Of a stretch of DNA of 64,000 nt, positions 43,016 through 51,283 are shown piece by piece. The translations under genes were made by a program, and so were the position numbers. Positions within the stretch are counted from its first letter, which is position 1; each line of letters begins with the position of its first letter. Source of the stretch: Paenibacillus antibioticophila (GTDB lineage Bacteria > Bacillota > Bacilli > Paenibacillales > Paenibacillaceae). The stretch covers positions 19,140 to 83,139 of the forward strand of contig NZ_HG005144.1 in the NCBI RefSeq assembly GCF_000455265.1. Reading direction: 5' to 3'. The notes under the pieces are model-generated. The model searched no databases. It was not told the DNA's origin and saw only the letters and a list, made by a program, of their open reading frames with translations.

Positions 43016-44092
43016 TTAGATTTGTCTGTCAATGAACACCTGCTCTTGAAGCCGCTTCAGCCCTTCCTTAATAGCACGCGCTCTCACTTCACCGATTCCG
43101 TCCACCTCATCCAGTTCTTCGATGGAAGCGGTAAGCACATTGGGAAGCTCATTAAATCTTTCAACGAGATTATGGATAATCACATTCGGAAGGCGGGGAA
43201 TCTTGTTCAGGATGCGGTATCCTCTTGGAGAGATCAATTCCTCGGAAGTCGTCGCTGATGACGGATAGCCAAGCAGGCGGGTAATATGATTGTCATCCAG
43301 CAGCTCATCATCGGTTGAGCGCTTCAATCCCCCGATAATCTCGCGGATCGCCTCATCACTGCCGTCCTTCGCGTAGTCCTTATACAGCAGCCAGGCCTCC
43401 TCTTCCATGTTGCTGACCAATTCCTCCATCTGCATGCTGATCAGGCGTCCTTCGGTACCAAGCTCGTTAATAAACCGCTTGATCTCCATTTTGATGCGGA
43501 TCACCATCTCAACGCGCTGAATCACGTTAATAACCTCCGGAATCGTAACAAGTTCTTCAAATTCCGAGGCAGACAGGTTAGTCAATGTCTGGTTCAATAC
43601 GGCTCTGTATTTCTCCAAGGTCTGAATCGCCTGATTCGCCTTCGTCAGAATAACGCCGATCTCCTTCAATGCGTATCTCAGGCCGCCTTGATACAGTGTG
43701 ATAATATTCCGCCTTTGCGAGATTGAGACCACAAGCTTGCCGGTCTGCTTCGCAACCCGCTCCGCGGTACGGTGCCGGATTCCTGTCTCTGAGGAGGCAA
43801 TGGACGAATCGGGAATGAGCTGGGTATTGGCATAAAGAATCCGTTTCAAGTCTTCGCTCAGAATAATCGCACCATCCATCTTGGCCAGTTCGTACAGATA
43901 GTTAGGCGTGAAATCACAATTGATGGAGAAGCCGCCCTCGACGACCTCCATCACTTCCGGGCTGTATCCGACAACGATCAGTCCCCCCGTCTTCGCGCGA
44001 AGCACGTTCTCAAGGCCGTCGCGAAAGGCCGTTCCCGGTGCCACAAGCCTGAGCAAATCATTCATTTTTTCCGCCTGGGTAGTTTCCTTCAT
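43016..44092 (-). CDS. disA: Diadenylate cyclase and DNA-scanning protein DisA
   Basis: Makes c-di-AMP and reports DNA branches. The 358-residue product has the DAC domain with DGA (73-75) and RHR (106-108, in GIRHRTAER), a long helical spine and a C-terminal helix-hairpin-helix domain (ASIEELDEVDGIGEVRARAI). It follows radA by 13 nt, as in Bacillus, where RadA and DisA interact. Confidence 0.97.
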   Translation of the reverse strand: MKETTQAEKMNDLLRLVAPGTAFRDGLENVLRAKTGGLIVVGYSPEVMEVVEGGFSINCDFTPNYLYELAKMDGAIILSEDLKRILYANTQLIPDSSIASSETGIRHRTAERVAKQTGKLVVSISQRRNIITLYQGGLRYALKEIGVILTKANQAIQTLEKYRAVLNQTLTNLSASEFEELVTIPEVINVIQRVEMVIRIKMEIKRFINELGTEGRLISMQMEELVSNMEEEAWLLYKDYAKDGSDEAIREIIGGLKRSTDDELLDDNHITRLLGYPSSATTSEELISPRGYRILNKIPRLPNVIIHNLVERFNELPNVLTASIEELDEVDGIGEVRARAIKEGLKRLQEQVFIDRQI

Positions 44093-44105
44093 TATCTAGT
44101 GCCCC

Positions 44106-45473
44106 CTAATCTAACGCAACAGCTAGCGCATCTGCAACGGTATTAACACCGATTAATTGAATATCCTTGGGACCATTCCAGCCCTTCATGCTCTTCTCGG
44201 GAAGGATTACCCGCTTGAAGCCAAGCTTTGCCGCCTCCTTGACCCGTTGCTCCGCCCGGGCCACCGCCCGGACTTCGCCGGTCAGGCCCACTTCACCGAA
44301 GATGACGTCATACGGCTTGGTAGACAGATCCCGGAAGCTGGAAGCAATGCTCACTGCCATAGCCAGATCGACAGCCGGCTCATCCAGCTTGACCCCGCCG
44401 GCCAGATTCACATAGGCGTCCTGATTCTGAAGGAACATGCCCATCCGCTTCTCCAGCACGGCAATGATCAGATTCATCCGGTTATGATCAACTCCGGTTG
44501 CCATTCTTCTCGGTGAAGGAAAATGCGTGGAGGCAATCAGCGCCTGCAATTCGACCAGCATCGGCCGAGTGCCCTCCATACTGGCGACGACCGTTGATCC
44601 CGCCACTCCAAGCGGCCGTTCCGAGAGGAACAGCTCGGAGGGATTGGCTACTTCGGTAAGGCCTGCCTCATTCATCTCAAAGATCCCGATCTCATTCGTT
44701 GATCCAAAGCGGTTCTTTACCGCCCGGAGCAGTCGATAGGAATGATGCCGTTCCCCTTCAAAATAAAGGACGCAATCGACCATATGCTCCAGCATTCGCG
44801 GCCCCGCAATGGCGCCTTCCTTGGTCACATGGCCTACGAGAACCGTAGCAATGCCCTGGCCCTTGGCAATCCGCATGAAGCGTGCGGTGCATTCCCGCAC
44901 CTGGGACACGCTCCCCGGCGCACTTGTTACCTCTGCCAGATAGACGGTCTGGATGGAGTCAATGACAAGGAAGTCCGGCTTGATCTGATCAATAGCCTCC
45001 TCGATATTGTCCATGCTGCTCTCGCACAGAACGTACAGTTCTGCCGAGAGAGCGCCCAAGCGCTCCGCGCGAAGCTTCGTCTGCCGGGTTGATTCCTCTC
45101 CGGAAATATAGAGCACCCTTAAGCCTGCCCGGGCCATTTCATGAGAGGTCTGCAGCAGCAGTGTCGACTTGCCGATCCCAGGATCTCCGCCGACCAGAAT
45201 AAGGGAGCCTGGAACTACGCCTCCGCCCAATACCCGGTTCAGCTCGGCAATCCCCGTCTGAATTCGCGGCTCTTGACCACTTTCTATATTTATGATCGGA
45301 AGCGGCTTTTCTTTCGTATGAAAAATCCCCGAAGTGAGACCCTGAGTCTTAACGACCTTTTCCGTCTCCTCCACCATGGTATTCCATGACCCGCAGCCGG
45401 GGCATTTGCCATACCATTTGGGCGTCTCATACCCGCATTCCGTGCAGTAGAACTTTGTTTTTACTTTAACCAT
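44106..45473 (-). CDS. radA: DNA repair protein RadA
   Basis: RecA-like helicase for homologous recombination. The 455-residue product has a zinc ribbon (C10, C13, C24, C27), Walker A GDPGIGKST at 96-104, the KNRFGSTNEIG motif near 250 and a C-terminal Lon-like domain. GGAG precedes ATG at 45473. A promoter at 45537-45565 and a terminator upstream show it starts a unit separate from clpC, unlike in Bacillus. Confidence 0.97.
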   Translation of the reverse strand: MVKVKTKFYCTECGYETPKWYGKCPGCGSWNTMVEETEKVVKTQGLTSGIFHTKEKPLPIINIESGQEPRIQTGIAELNRVLGGGVVPGSLILVGGDPGIGKSTLLLQTSHEMARAGLRVLYISGEESTRQTKLRAERLGALSAELYVLCESSMDNIEEAIDQIKPDFLVIDSIQTVYLAEVTSAPGSVSQVRECTARFMRIAKGQGIATVLVGHVTKEGAIAGPRMLEHMVDCVLYFEGERHHSYRLLRAVKNRFGSTNEIGIFEMNEAGLTEVANPSELFLSERPLGVAGSTVVASMEGTRPMLVELQALIASTHFPSPRRMATGVDHNRMNLIIAVLEKRMGMFLQNQDAYVNLAGGVKLDEPAVDLAMAVSIASSFRDLSTKPYDVIFGEVGLTGEVRAVARAEQRVKEAAKLGFKRVILPEKSMKGWNGPKDIQLIGVNTVADALAVALD

Positions 45474-45536
45474 TTACCTCTCCTTTTCACACACTGCAAA
45501 ATTTGTAAAACAATGCAGACAGCGGTACAAGGTATC

Positions 45537-45565
45537 ATTAAAAGTTTACCATTGTTTTATTTCAA
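45537..45565 (-). promoter_or_regulatory. Sigma-A-type promoter for radA-disA
   Basis: TTGAAA (45560-45565) and TTTAAT (45537-45542) on the minus strand are 17 nt apart and about 65 nt before radA. Confidence 0.65.
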
Positions 45566-45611
45566 CGGGAAGCATCTCCGGCAGAAACGGAGAGGTTATG
45601 GAACAAAAAAA

Positions 45612-45641
45612 GCAGCTACAAAGCTAAGCTTTGCAAGCTGC
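45612..45641 (-). terminator. Terminator at the end of the 13-kb accessory island
   Basis: Stem GCAGCTTGCAAAGC paired with GCTTTGTAGCTGC, followed on the minus strand by TTTTTTT. It lies downstream of the DHHW gene and upstream of the radA promoter. Confidence 0.88.
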
Positions 45642-45707
45642 TTTTATTCTATTACATCGGTAAAACGCGTTGATTTTTGTAGAAAATCCACGATATTATT
45701 TGAACTT

Positions 45708-46943
45708 TCACATCAACTGATCAATCAGCTCGGCGATTCCCTTGGTACGGGCGACCGTAGAGTTATTTAGAAATAGCACGTCCGTAACGTGATGCTCCTC
45801 TACAAAGGCAGTCAGGCTGCCTGTATAAAACCTGGGATCGATATAATAAATGGATTGAAAATGCGGGATCAGATAAGGAATGAGCGCATTGGCATACGAG
45901 TCTTTGATCACAACAATGCTCTTCCCGTTATCCTGCCCGGTTTGAATTTCTCCCCACGGAAAATCCCCGCCTAGGAAGACCGAGTACAGGCCGATATCCT
46001 CCTTGGCATATGCCGGATCAACTACCTTACCTGCGACTTCCTTGCCATTCGAGTAATACCTGGTGTAGCTGTAGGTGTCCGCCGGCTGATAATAAGTAAT
46101 CACATCCGGACGGGACTTCAGCTTGTAGTTTAACGTTGCCTTATAGGAGGAGCCCAGGAACCCATCGATCTCCCCCTGTGCGAAGGTGCTCAGCGGTACC
46201 GCCTCTTCTCCAATAGTCTTCATAAATTCGCTATATGCATAATAGGCGCCCAAAGCGGTCCAGTGATGATCTGTGCGAAAATAGATGTCCTCCTCCTTAT
46301 GCTCATCCAGCGCCCTGTAAGCATCAATTTGTTGAATTCCGGAGGACAGCAATTCATTTATATGTCCGAACGCCTCCTTCTGCGAATCCGAAAGCCGGCT
46401 ATATTGACCATGATCAATAAATTCAGAGGATGTCGGAACCAGCATGGAATAGACGCGGGCCGTGGACTCAACCTCGGAACGAAAGCGGTTCAGCGTTTCG
46501 GCATACAACTCGGCAGCGGTATTCGAATACTTAAACAGTGTGTAAGCCTGCTCTTTATAAATTAAATATTGCGTATCATGGCTTTCTTGCACCAGTTGCT
46601 CCGTATCGTTATCATCAGTCAATCTTAATGCGGTATTGTCTCCTCCTTGCTGAACCAGGATCGCTTCTTCGTCAGGCAGCCCTTTCCACGTCATAATAAG
46701 CGCGCCTGTCTTAGCCATGGAAGTGCGGAGCGGAAGGTGATCATTGAAATATTGATCGAGGTCCCGGGTGAAGGCGCCTGTCGCCAGACTCTCCCATGAA
46801 AAAGCAGGAAACTCCCCTAGGGCTCGCTGCTCCAGGGATGAGACACTTCCATTATCCGCATAGGTATGAATCAGGCTGATGATCCCATAACCAAAGATCA
46901 TAACCAGAAATAAGACCGTATTTATTTTATATCGTAAATTCAT
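45708..46943 (-). CDS. DHHW/AlgX-like extracytoplasmic acyltransferase component
   Basis: The 411-residue product has one N-terminal membrane segment (about 7-27) and a large extracellular domain. The RTDHHWTALGAYYAYSEF motif near residue 215 gives the DHHW family its name, and VVIKDSYANALIPYLIPHF has the GDS-type serine block of AlgX/AlgJ/SGNH-like acyltransferases. GGAGG 8 nt before ATG at 46943 supports the start; an ATG six codons earlier overlaps it. It lies directly after the MBOAT gene, so the pair probably moves acetyl or similar groups to a surface polymer; the polymer is not identified. Confidence 0.83.
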   Translation of the reverse strand: MNLRYKINTVLFLVMIFGYGIISLIHTYADNGSVSSLEQRALGEFPAFSWESLATGAFTRDLDQYFNDHLPLRTSMAKTGALIMTWKGLPDEEAILVQQGGDNTALRLTDDNDTEQLVQESHDTQYLIYKEQAYTLFKYSNTAAELYAETLNRFRSEVESTARVYSMLVPTSSEFIDHGQYSRLSDSQKEAFGHINELLSSGIQQIDAYRALDEHKEEDIYFRTDHHWTALGAYYAYSEFMKTIGEEAVPLSTFAQGEIDGFLGSSYKATLNYKLKSRPDVITYYQPADTYSYTRYYSNGKEVAGKVVDPAYAKEDIGLYSVFLGGDFPWGEIQTGQDNGKSIVVIKDSYANALIPYLIPHFQSIYYIDPRFYTGSLTAFVEEHHVTDVLFLNNSTVARTKGIAELIDQLM

Positions 46944-46960
46944 ATCTGCCCCTCCTTTCA

Positions 46961-48370
46961 TCAGAAACGATAGTACAAAAAGGGATTATAAGAACTGCCG
47001 ACAAGCAAGACTGTACAGAGAAAGAGAATAATGACTTGAAGGACCGGAGTCCCGGCAAACGCAATTCCCCTTCCCAGCCTTGGAAACGCCTTGGCAATCC
47101 TCCGGGCACCTGTTAGGAGCAACGGTGTTGAGAGAATCACGGCTGCAGCAACCAGGGTCAAATTGTCGCGCACATAGAATCCCAATTCTACATTGAGAAT
47201 GGCTTTATGATTAAGGCCAAACATGGTAAGCAAGGCATGGATCGCTTCAGACAGATCTGTAAAGTAGAACCAAACCCAACCAATCAGAATAATCAGCACG
47301 GCATATATATGGGCAAATAGAGCAGGTAATTTATTTAGCCATTTGCCGAGAAACTGTCTTTCAATATAAATCAGCGTGCCGAAATAAAGCCCCCAAATAA
47401 TGAAGTTCCAGCTGGCCCCATGCCAGATGCCGGTCAAAAACCAGACCACGAACAAGTTCCGCACGGTATTTCTTTGGTTTCCTCCCAGAGGAATGTAGAC
47501 ATAATCACGGAAGAATCCCCCCAGGGACATATTCCATCTCCGCCAGAACTCCCCCGCAGACTTGGAGATATAAGGATAGTTGAAGTTCTCCCTAAGATTG
47601 AATCCGAACATTTTACCTAAGCCGATCGCCATATCCGAATACCCGGAGAAATCAAAATAGATCTGCAAGGCGAACAGCAGGATGCCGAACCACATTCCCA
47701 AGACAGAGACTGAGGCTTCGTCCGCATGTAGCAGGAGATTGGCCGATTCTCCCAAGAGGTTAGCCAGCAGCACCTTTTTCCCAAGCCCGAATACAAAGCG
47801 GGAGACCCCTCCACTAAAGCCGGCCAGGGTGACTTGCGGACGTTCAATCTGCTCTTCGATATCCCGATAGCGAATGATCGGCCCGGCCACTAAATGCGGG
47901 AAGAAAGAGACGTAAAACAGGACCTTTTTCGGTGACCTCGGAGCCTCGATGACACCCTTGTAGACATCTGTGAGATAACAAATCAGTTCGAAGGTGAAGA
48001 AGGAAATACCAATAGGCAGCTTTATATCTGGAACGGGGAGCTGAAAGGGCAACAGCATATTCAAGCTCTCCATCAGAAATCCGGTATACTTAAAAAAGCA
48101 CAGGAGGCCGATGTTGACTGCAATGGCTGTGATGAACAAGAGTCTGGACAGCGGGGTTCCTCTTGTCCGCTCGATGCCAAGGGCGAAGAAATAGCCTAGC
48201 AGGGACGCAGCCAGCAACAGGATCACCCATACCGGTTCTCCCCATGCATAAAACACATAAGAGAATCCGATCAAAATCCATATCCGATGAGTGGGCTTTT
48301 TGAATAAAAAATAAGCCGCGAGCAGAACAGGTAAAAAGAGGTATAAAAAAATCATGCTTGAGAAAACCAT
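46961..48370 (-). CDS. MBOAT-family membrane O-acyltransferase (AlgI/DltB-like)
   Basis: The 469-residue multi-pass protein has the MBOAT core: FFPHLVAGPIIRYRDIEEQI, FDFSGYSDMAIGLGKMFGFN, FWRRWNMSLGGFFRDYVYIP and the catalytic histidine region TGIWHGASWNFIIWG. Homologues such as AlgI, DltB and PatA transfer acyl groups across the membrane. It is 17 nt before the DHHW gene. No D-alanine ligase or alginate genes are nearby, so the target is unknown. Confidence 0.87.
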   Translation of the reverse strand: MVFSSMIFLYLFLPVLLAAYFLFKKPTHRIWILIGFSYVFYAWGEPVWVILLLAASLLGYFFALGIERTRGTPLSRLLFITAIAVNIGLLCFFKYTGFLMESLNMLLPFQLPVPDIKLPIGISFFTFELICYLTDVYKGVIEAPRSPKKVLFYVSFFPHLVAGPIIRYRDIEEQIERPQVTLAGFSGGVSRFVFGLGKKVLLANLLGESANLLLHADEASVSVLGMWFGILLFALQIYFDFSGYSDMAIGLGKMFGFNLRENFNYPYISKSAGEFWRRWNMSLGGFFRDYVYIPLGGNQRNTVRNLFVVWFLTGIWHGASWNFIIWGLYFGTLIYIERQFLGKWLNKLPALFAHIYAVLIILIGWVWFYFTDLSEAIHALLTMFGLNHKAILNVELGFYVRDNLTLVAAAVILSTPLLLTGARRIAKAFPRLGRGIAFAGTPVLQVIILFLCTVLLVGSSYNPFLYYRF

Positions 48371-48427
48371 GTATGTAACTCCCTTCTCTCTATCAGAGCT
48401 TCCGAAAAGAAGTATAGAAAAGGAAAG

Positions 48428-48456
48428 TTAATAATCCATACAGCAGTTCTTAACAA
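48428..48456 (-). promoter_or_regulatory. Possible promoter for the MBOAT-DHHW pair
   Basis: TTGTTA (48451-48456) and TATTAA (48428-48433) are 17 nt apart on the minus strand, between a terminator and the MBOAT gene. Confidence 0.4.
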
Positions 48457-48498
48457 ATGCTTACCATTTTCTTATCTTTCTATCCTGGGCATAGAAAA

Positions 48499-48582
48499 GC
48501 CCGGCTACCGCATTCATGAAAGAACGCGGGTAGCCGGGCGCACTAGAAGAAGCCAATTCCCGTGGATGACGAGAATCGGCTT
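48499..48582 (-). terminator. Two tandem terminator hairpins
   Basis: Nearest the upstream gene, 48548-48582 pairs GAAGCCGATTC with GAATTGGCTTC. Beyond it, 48499-48539 pairs GCCCGGCTACC with GGTAGCCGGGC, followed by a T-rich tail. They end the sugar-utilisation operon before the MBOAT pair. Confidence 0.85.
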
Positions 48583-48602
48583 CTTTCTGCAAATGGCCCG
48601 TA

Positions 48603-49964
48603 TTAAGGCAGCATATTCTTATAAGTGGTGTAGTAGTGGATGGCTAGCCCACCATATCCGTCAGCGCCCGCGAAATAGGCATCTACCTTCTCAAGCTCCT
48701 GGTTCATATAGGCTTCACCCTCCTGATAGAAGGTGACAAACTCCGGATCGCCCGGCACATCGTAGGTCTCTACTCCAATAACCACCTTCTTGCCAATGAT
48801 GCTTCCATAGTCAACCTCGTTCTGTCCGTTCTGAATAATACCATCCGGCCCTTCAGCGAAGTCACGGTAATCCATAATCGTTACATAGTCCATGACGTCC
48901 TGAACATGCTTATGCATTTCCTTGGTTACCCCGTTATGAGTGATCGAGAACGTATCATACCAGAACGGAATATCTCCCGAGAAGGTCATGGAAGAACCGC
49001 TGCCAGTCAGAAGCTGCTGGGACTTCGCCGCCAAATTAAGATAATCTGCACTTAATCCTTGTCTATTCGTGGACCAATCGGGCAGGGTATAAGGTTCATT
49101 ATCGTGATGAACCCCGTCAAACCGTTCATTCACCGCAGAAGCCGCATTGTAATCAATCACATCCTGCAATCTCCCTAGCGGAATATAATGGTTCTCCGCT
49201 CGCACCCAATCCGACTGACCATCCAGAGCCTCTACCTGCATATCATTAGCATGTGCCTGTGCTATAAGCGCACGATAGTGGTCGGGGTTCGTCGTCAAAT
49301 TGGTTCCCGTATTCACGTAGAGCATGTTAATTCCTTTAGATAATGAGAATTGAATCAGTTCAGAACGTGCTGCGGAAGTTGCCAAGTCCGACAATTCCCA
49401 TACCCAGAGCGCTTTCGTTCCCCCGCCAGCGCCACTATCAGGAGTAGCTTGAGTCAGGGATATCTCGTCTATATAGCCATAGCCGCCAATATTGGGATTT
49501 TTGTAAATATACACTTGAAGCTTGGCCGTACCCGGGATTGTCGTGAAGGTCAGCGTCTTGGGTGCGTAACCCGTTGTTGTATAGAATAACTCAAACTTCC
49601 CGCCTGCCAATCTAACCCCGTTGACATCCAAACAATCAACGCCAAGGATCGCTGTCTCTCCGGTGACACTTACCCGCCCTGCCCCGGAAAGCTCATATTT
49701 GGTGGAGGGCGTAATTCCGTCAATGATCTGGCCTGCGCCGCTCTCGCCCGTGCCTAACCGTGCCGCCCGGCTTCCTTCGTACACAGGGAAAGTCACGGTG
49801 GTTACTCCGTCCCAATTGGACCAAGACGCCAAATTCGACTCGAAACCTCCGTTAGTGACTAGGTTAGTCCCTGCCGCATAACTCTTCATTACAGGCAGCA
49901 CGCCAACCAGCAACAACAAGGCCACCCAAACCTTCAGCACTTTTCCAACTACGTTCGTTTTCAT
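48603..49964 (-). CDS. Secreted carbohydrate-binding protein with barrel-like catalytic-type domain
   Basis: The 453-residue product has a signal peptide (cleavage near SYAA-GTN), an N-terminal carbohydrate-binding jelly roll (about 30-175, opening NLVTNGGFESNLASWS as in CBM4/9-like modules), a Gly/Ser linker and a C-terminal domain (about 185-453). That domain has a strand-helix rhythm suggestive of a (beta/alpha)8 barrel, with ERFDGVHHDNEPYTL, DYVTIMDYRDFAEGPDG and GYGGLAIHYYTTYKNM, which recall catalytic strands of glycoside hydrolases, though no known family could be named. GAAGG 7 nt before ATG at 49964 supports the start. It follows the ROK gene and closes the sugar operon; it may cleave a polymer to feed the ABC importer. 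Confidence 0.68.
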   Translation of the reverse strand: MKTNVVGKVLKVWVALLLLVGVLPVMKSYAAGTNLVTNGGFESNLASWSNWDGVTTVTFPVYEGSRAARLGTGESGAGQIIDGITPSTKYELSGAGRVSVTGETAILGVDCLDVNGVRLAGGKFELFYTTTGYAPKTLTFTTIPGTAKLQVYIYKNPNIGGYGYIDEISLTQATPDSGAGGGTKALWVWELSDLATSAARSELIQFSLSKGINMLYVNTGTNLTTNPDHYRALIAQAHANDMQVEALDGQSDWVRAENHYIPLGRLQDVIDYNAASAVNERFDGVHHDNEPYTLPDWSTNRQGLSADYLNLAAKSQQLLTGSGSSMTFSGDIPFWYDTFSITHNGVTKEMHKHVQDVMDYVTIMDYRDFAEGPDGIIQNGQNEVDYGSIIGKKVVIGVETYDVPGDPEFVTFYQEGEAYMNQELEKVDAYFAGADGYGGLAIHYYTTYKNMLP

Positions 49965-50043
49965 CCCTTCGCCTTCTTTCCTATTTATTTGGTTCAATGG
50001 ACAAAATATTTATGCAGCTCATAGCGCTATTGCTTCCGCACCT

Positions 50044-51213
50044 TCACTGTAACACGGAAGGTGCTTTGAATAGCTTCTGAAGCATCAGCGTTGCCGAGCC
50101 GTGCAAAGAGCCCTCTTCTCTATAAGAAGAAGCGATCAAGCGGTCTGGTGCAAATGGCAACGGGAACGGGAATTGCACGAGATTATCACGCAGCTTATCG
50201 AAGAACAGCTCTGAATCAATCATCCAGCCTTCGATAACCACTACCTCTGGACTGATAAAATTAACAGCCGTCGCAACCAGCAGCGTCGTCACATACAAAA
50301 TTTGCTTAAATATAGGCTGGAGCCATTCTTCTCCCGCTTCATATCTCCGCAGAATTTTTTCCATCGAGTCCGGAATCTTTACCCCAAGCGCCTTGGCTTC
50401 CTGCTTGCAGCGCTCCATAATAAAGGGCGTTGTAATTACCGTCTCGATGCTCCCGCCACTGGAGTTAATCGGAATGTGAGCAATTTCGCCGACTGCACCC
50501 ATGTATCCGGAGAAAATTTCCTTATTAAGCACCAACCCGGAGCCAATTCCTTCGTTAATCGTCAGATACAGCAAATGGTTTCTATTCTCGCCAACTCCCC
50601 CATGCATCTCGGCAAATGCAGCAGCATTGGAATCGTTAGTCACCTGGAACGGAATGTCTGGATATTTGCTCGACAGCTCGCTTTTCACGTTTAGATCTTT
50701 AATTTTCAGAAAATTAGAAAGTGTGATTACTTCGCCCGACTCATTAATAATGCCGGGAACCGCAATCCCGATCCCTTTGATGAGTTCCAGCTTGAGTCCG
50801 GGAACCTTCGCCATGCAAGCTTGGATGGAGGCATCGATCTGGCCAATAATAGCTTCATTCCCCGTAAGAACTTCAGTCTTATACTCGGATATCTTCTCAC
50901 CAATTAAATTAAATACAGCACATACCAGCCAGGTATTCCCAACGGAGACGCCCAGCACGTAGCCGCCATTGGGCTTAATTTGCAGGGTCATAGCTCTGCG
51001 GCCGGCACCAACCATCGATTGCTCCCCGGCTTCCTCGACCATATTGTCAGCAATGAGTTCCTCCACAAGGCCGGATACCGTCGTGGCGCTGAGACGCGTT
51101 ATCTTTGAAATCTCCGCTCTGGACAACCGCTGCTTGCGGTGAAGCAAATTAAGTATGGTTGCGGTATTAATTTCCTTCATTAACTGAAGGTTGCCTTTCA
51201 TCGTCACAGCCAT
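50044..51213 (-). CDS. ROK-family transcriptional regulator lacking the zinc cysteines
   Basis: The 389-residue product has an N-terminal winged helix (about 1-70, AEISKITRLSATTVSGLVEE) and a ROK sugar-kinase-like domain (about 80-385, GIGIAVPGIINESGEV, SNAAAFAEMHGGVGENRN, GAVGEIAHIPIN). Where ROK proteins usually have a CxCGxxGCxE zinc motif after the conserved histidine, this one reads NSSGGSIETV, so the cysteines are absent. It is likely the repressor of the sugar operon in which it lies. Effector sugar unknown; the GH3 partner suggests N-acetylglucosamine-type sugars. Confidence 0.85.
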   Translation of the reverse strand: MAVTMKGNLQLMKEINTATILNLLHRKQRLSRAEISKITRLSATTVSGLVEELIADNMVEEAGEQSMVGAGRRAMTLQIKPNGGYVLGVSVGNTWLVCAVFNLIGEKISEYKTEVLTGNEAIIGQIDASIQACMAKVPGLKLELIKGIGIAVPGIINESGEVITLSNFLKIKDLNVKSELSSKYPDIPFQVTNDSNAAAFAEMHGGVGENRNHLLYLTINEGIGSGLVLNKEIFSGYMGAVGEIAHIPINSSGGSIETVITTPFIMERCKQEAKALGVKIPDSMEKILRRYEAGEEWLQPIFKQILYVTTLLVATAVNFISPEVVVIEGWMIDSELFFDKLRDNLVQFPFPLPFAPDRLIASSYREEGSLHGSATLMLQKLFKAPSVLQ

Positions 51214-51283
51214 AATACCCCTTCTCTTCTTGCAATGATGCGTCTATTTTATCATATTTTTCAAAATCTAACATTTATACCGA

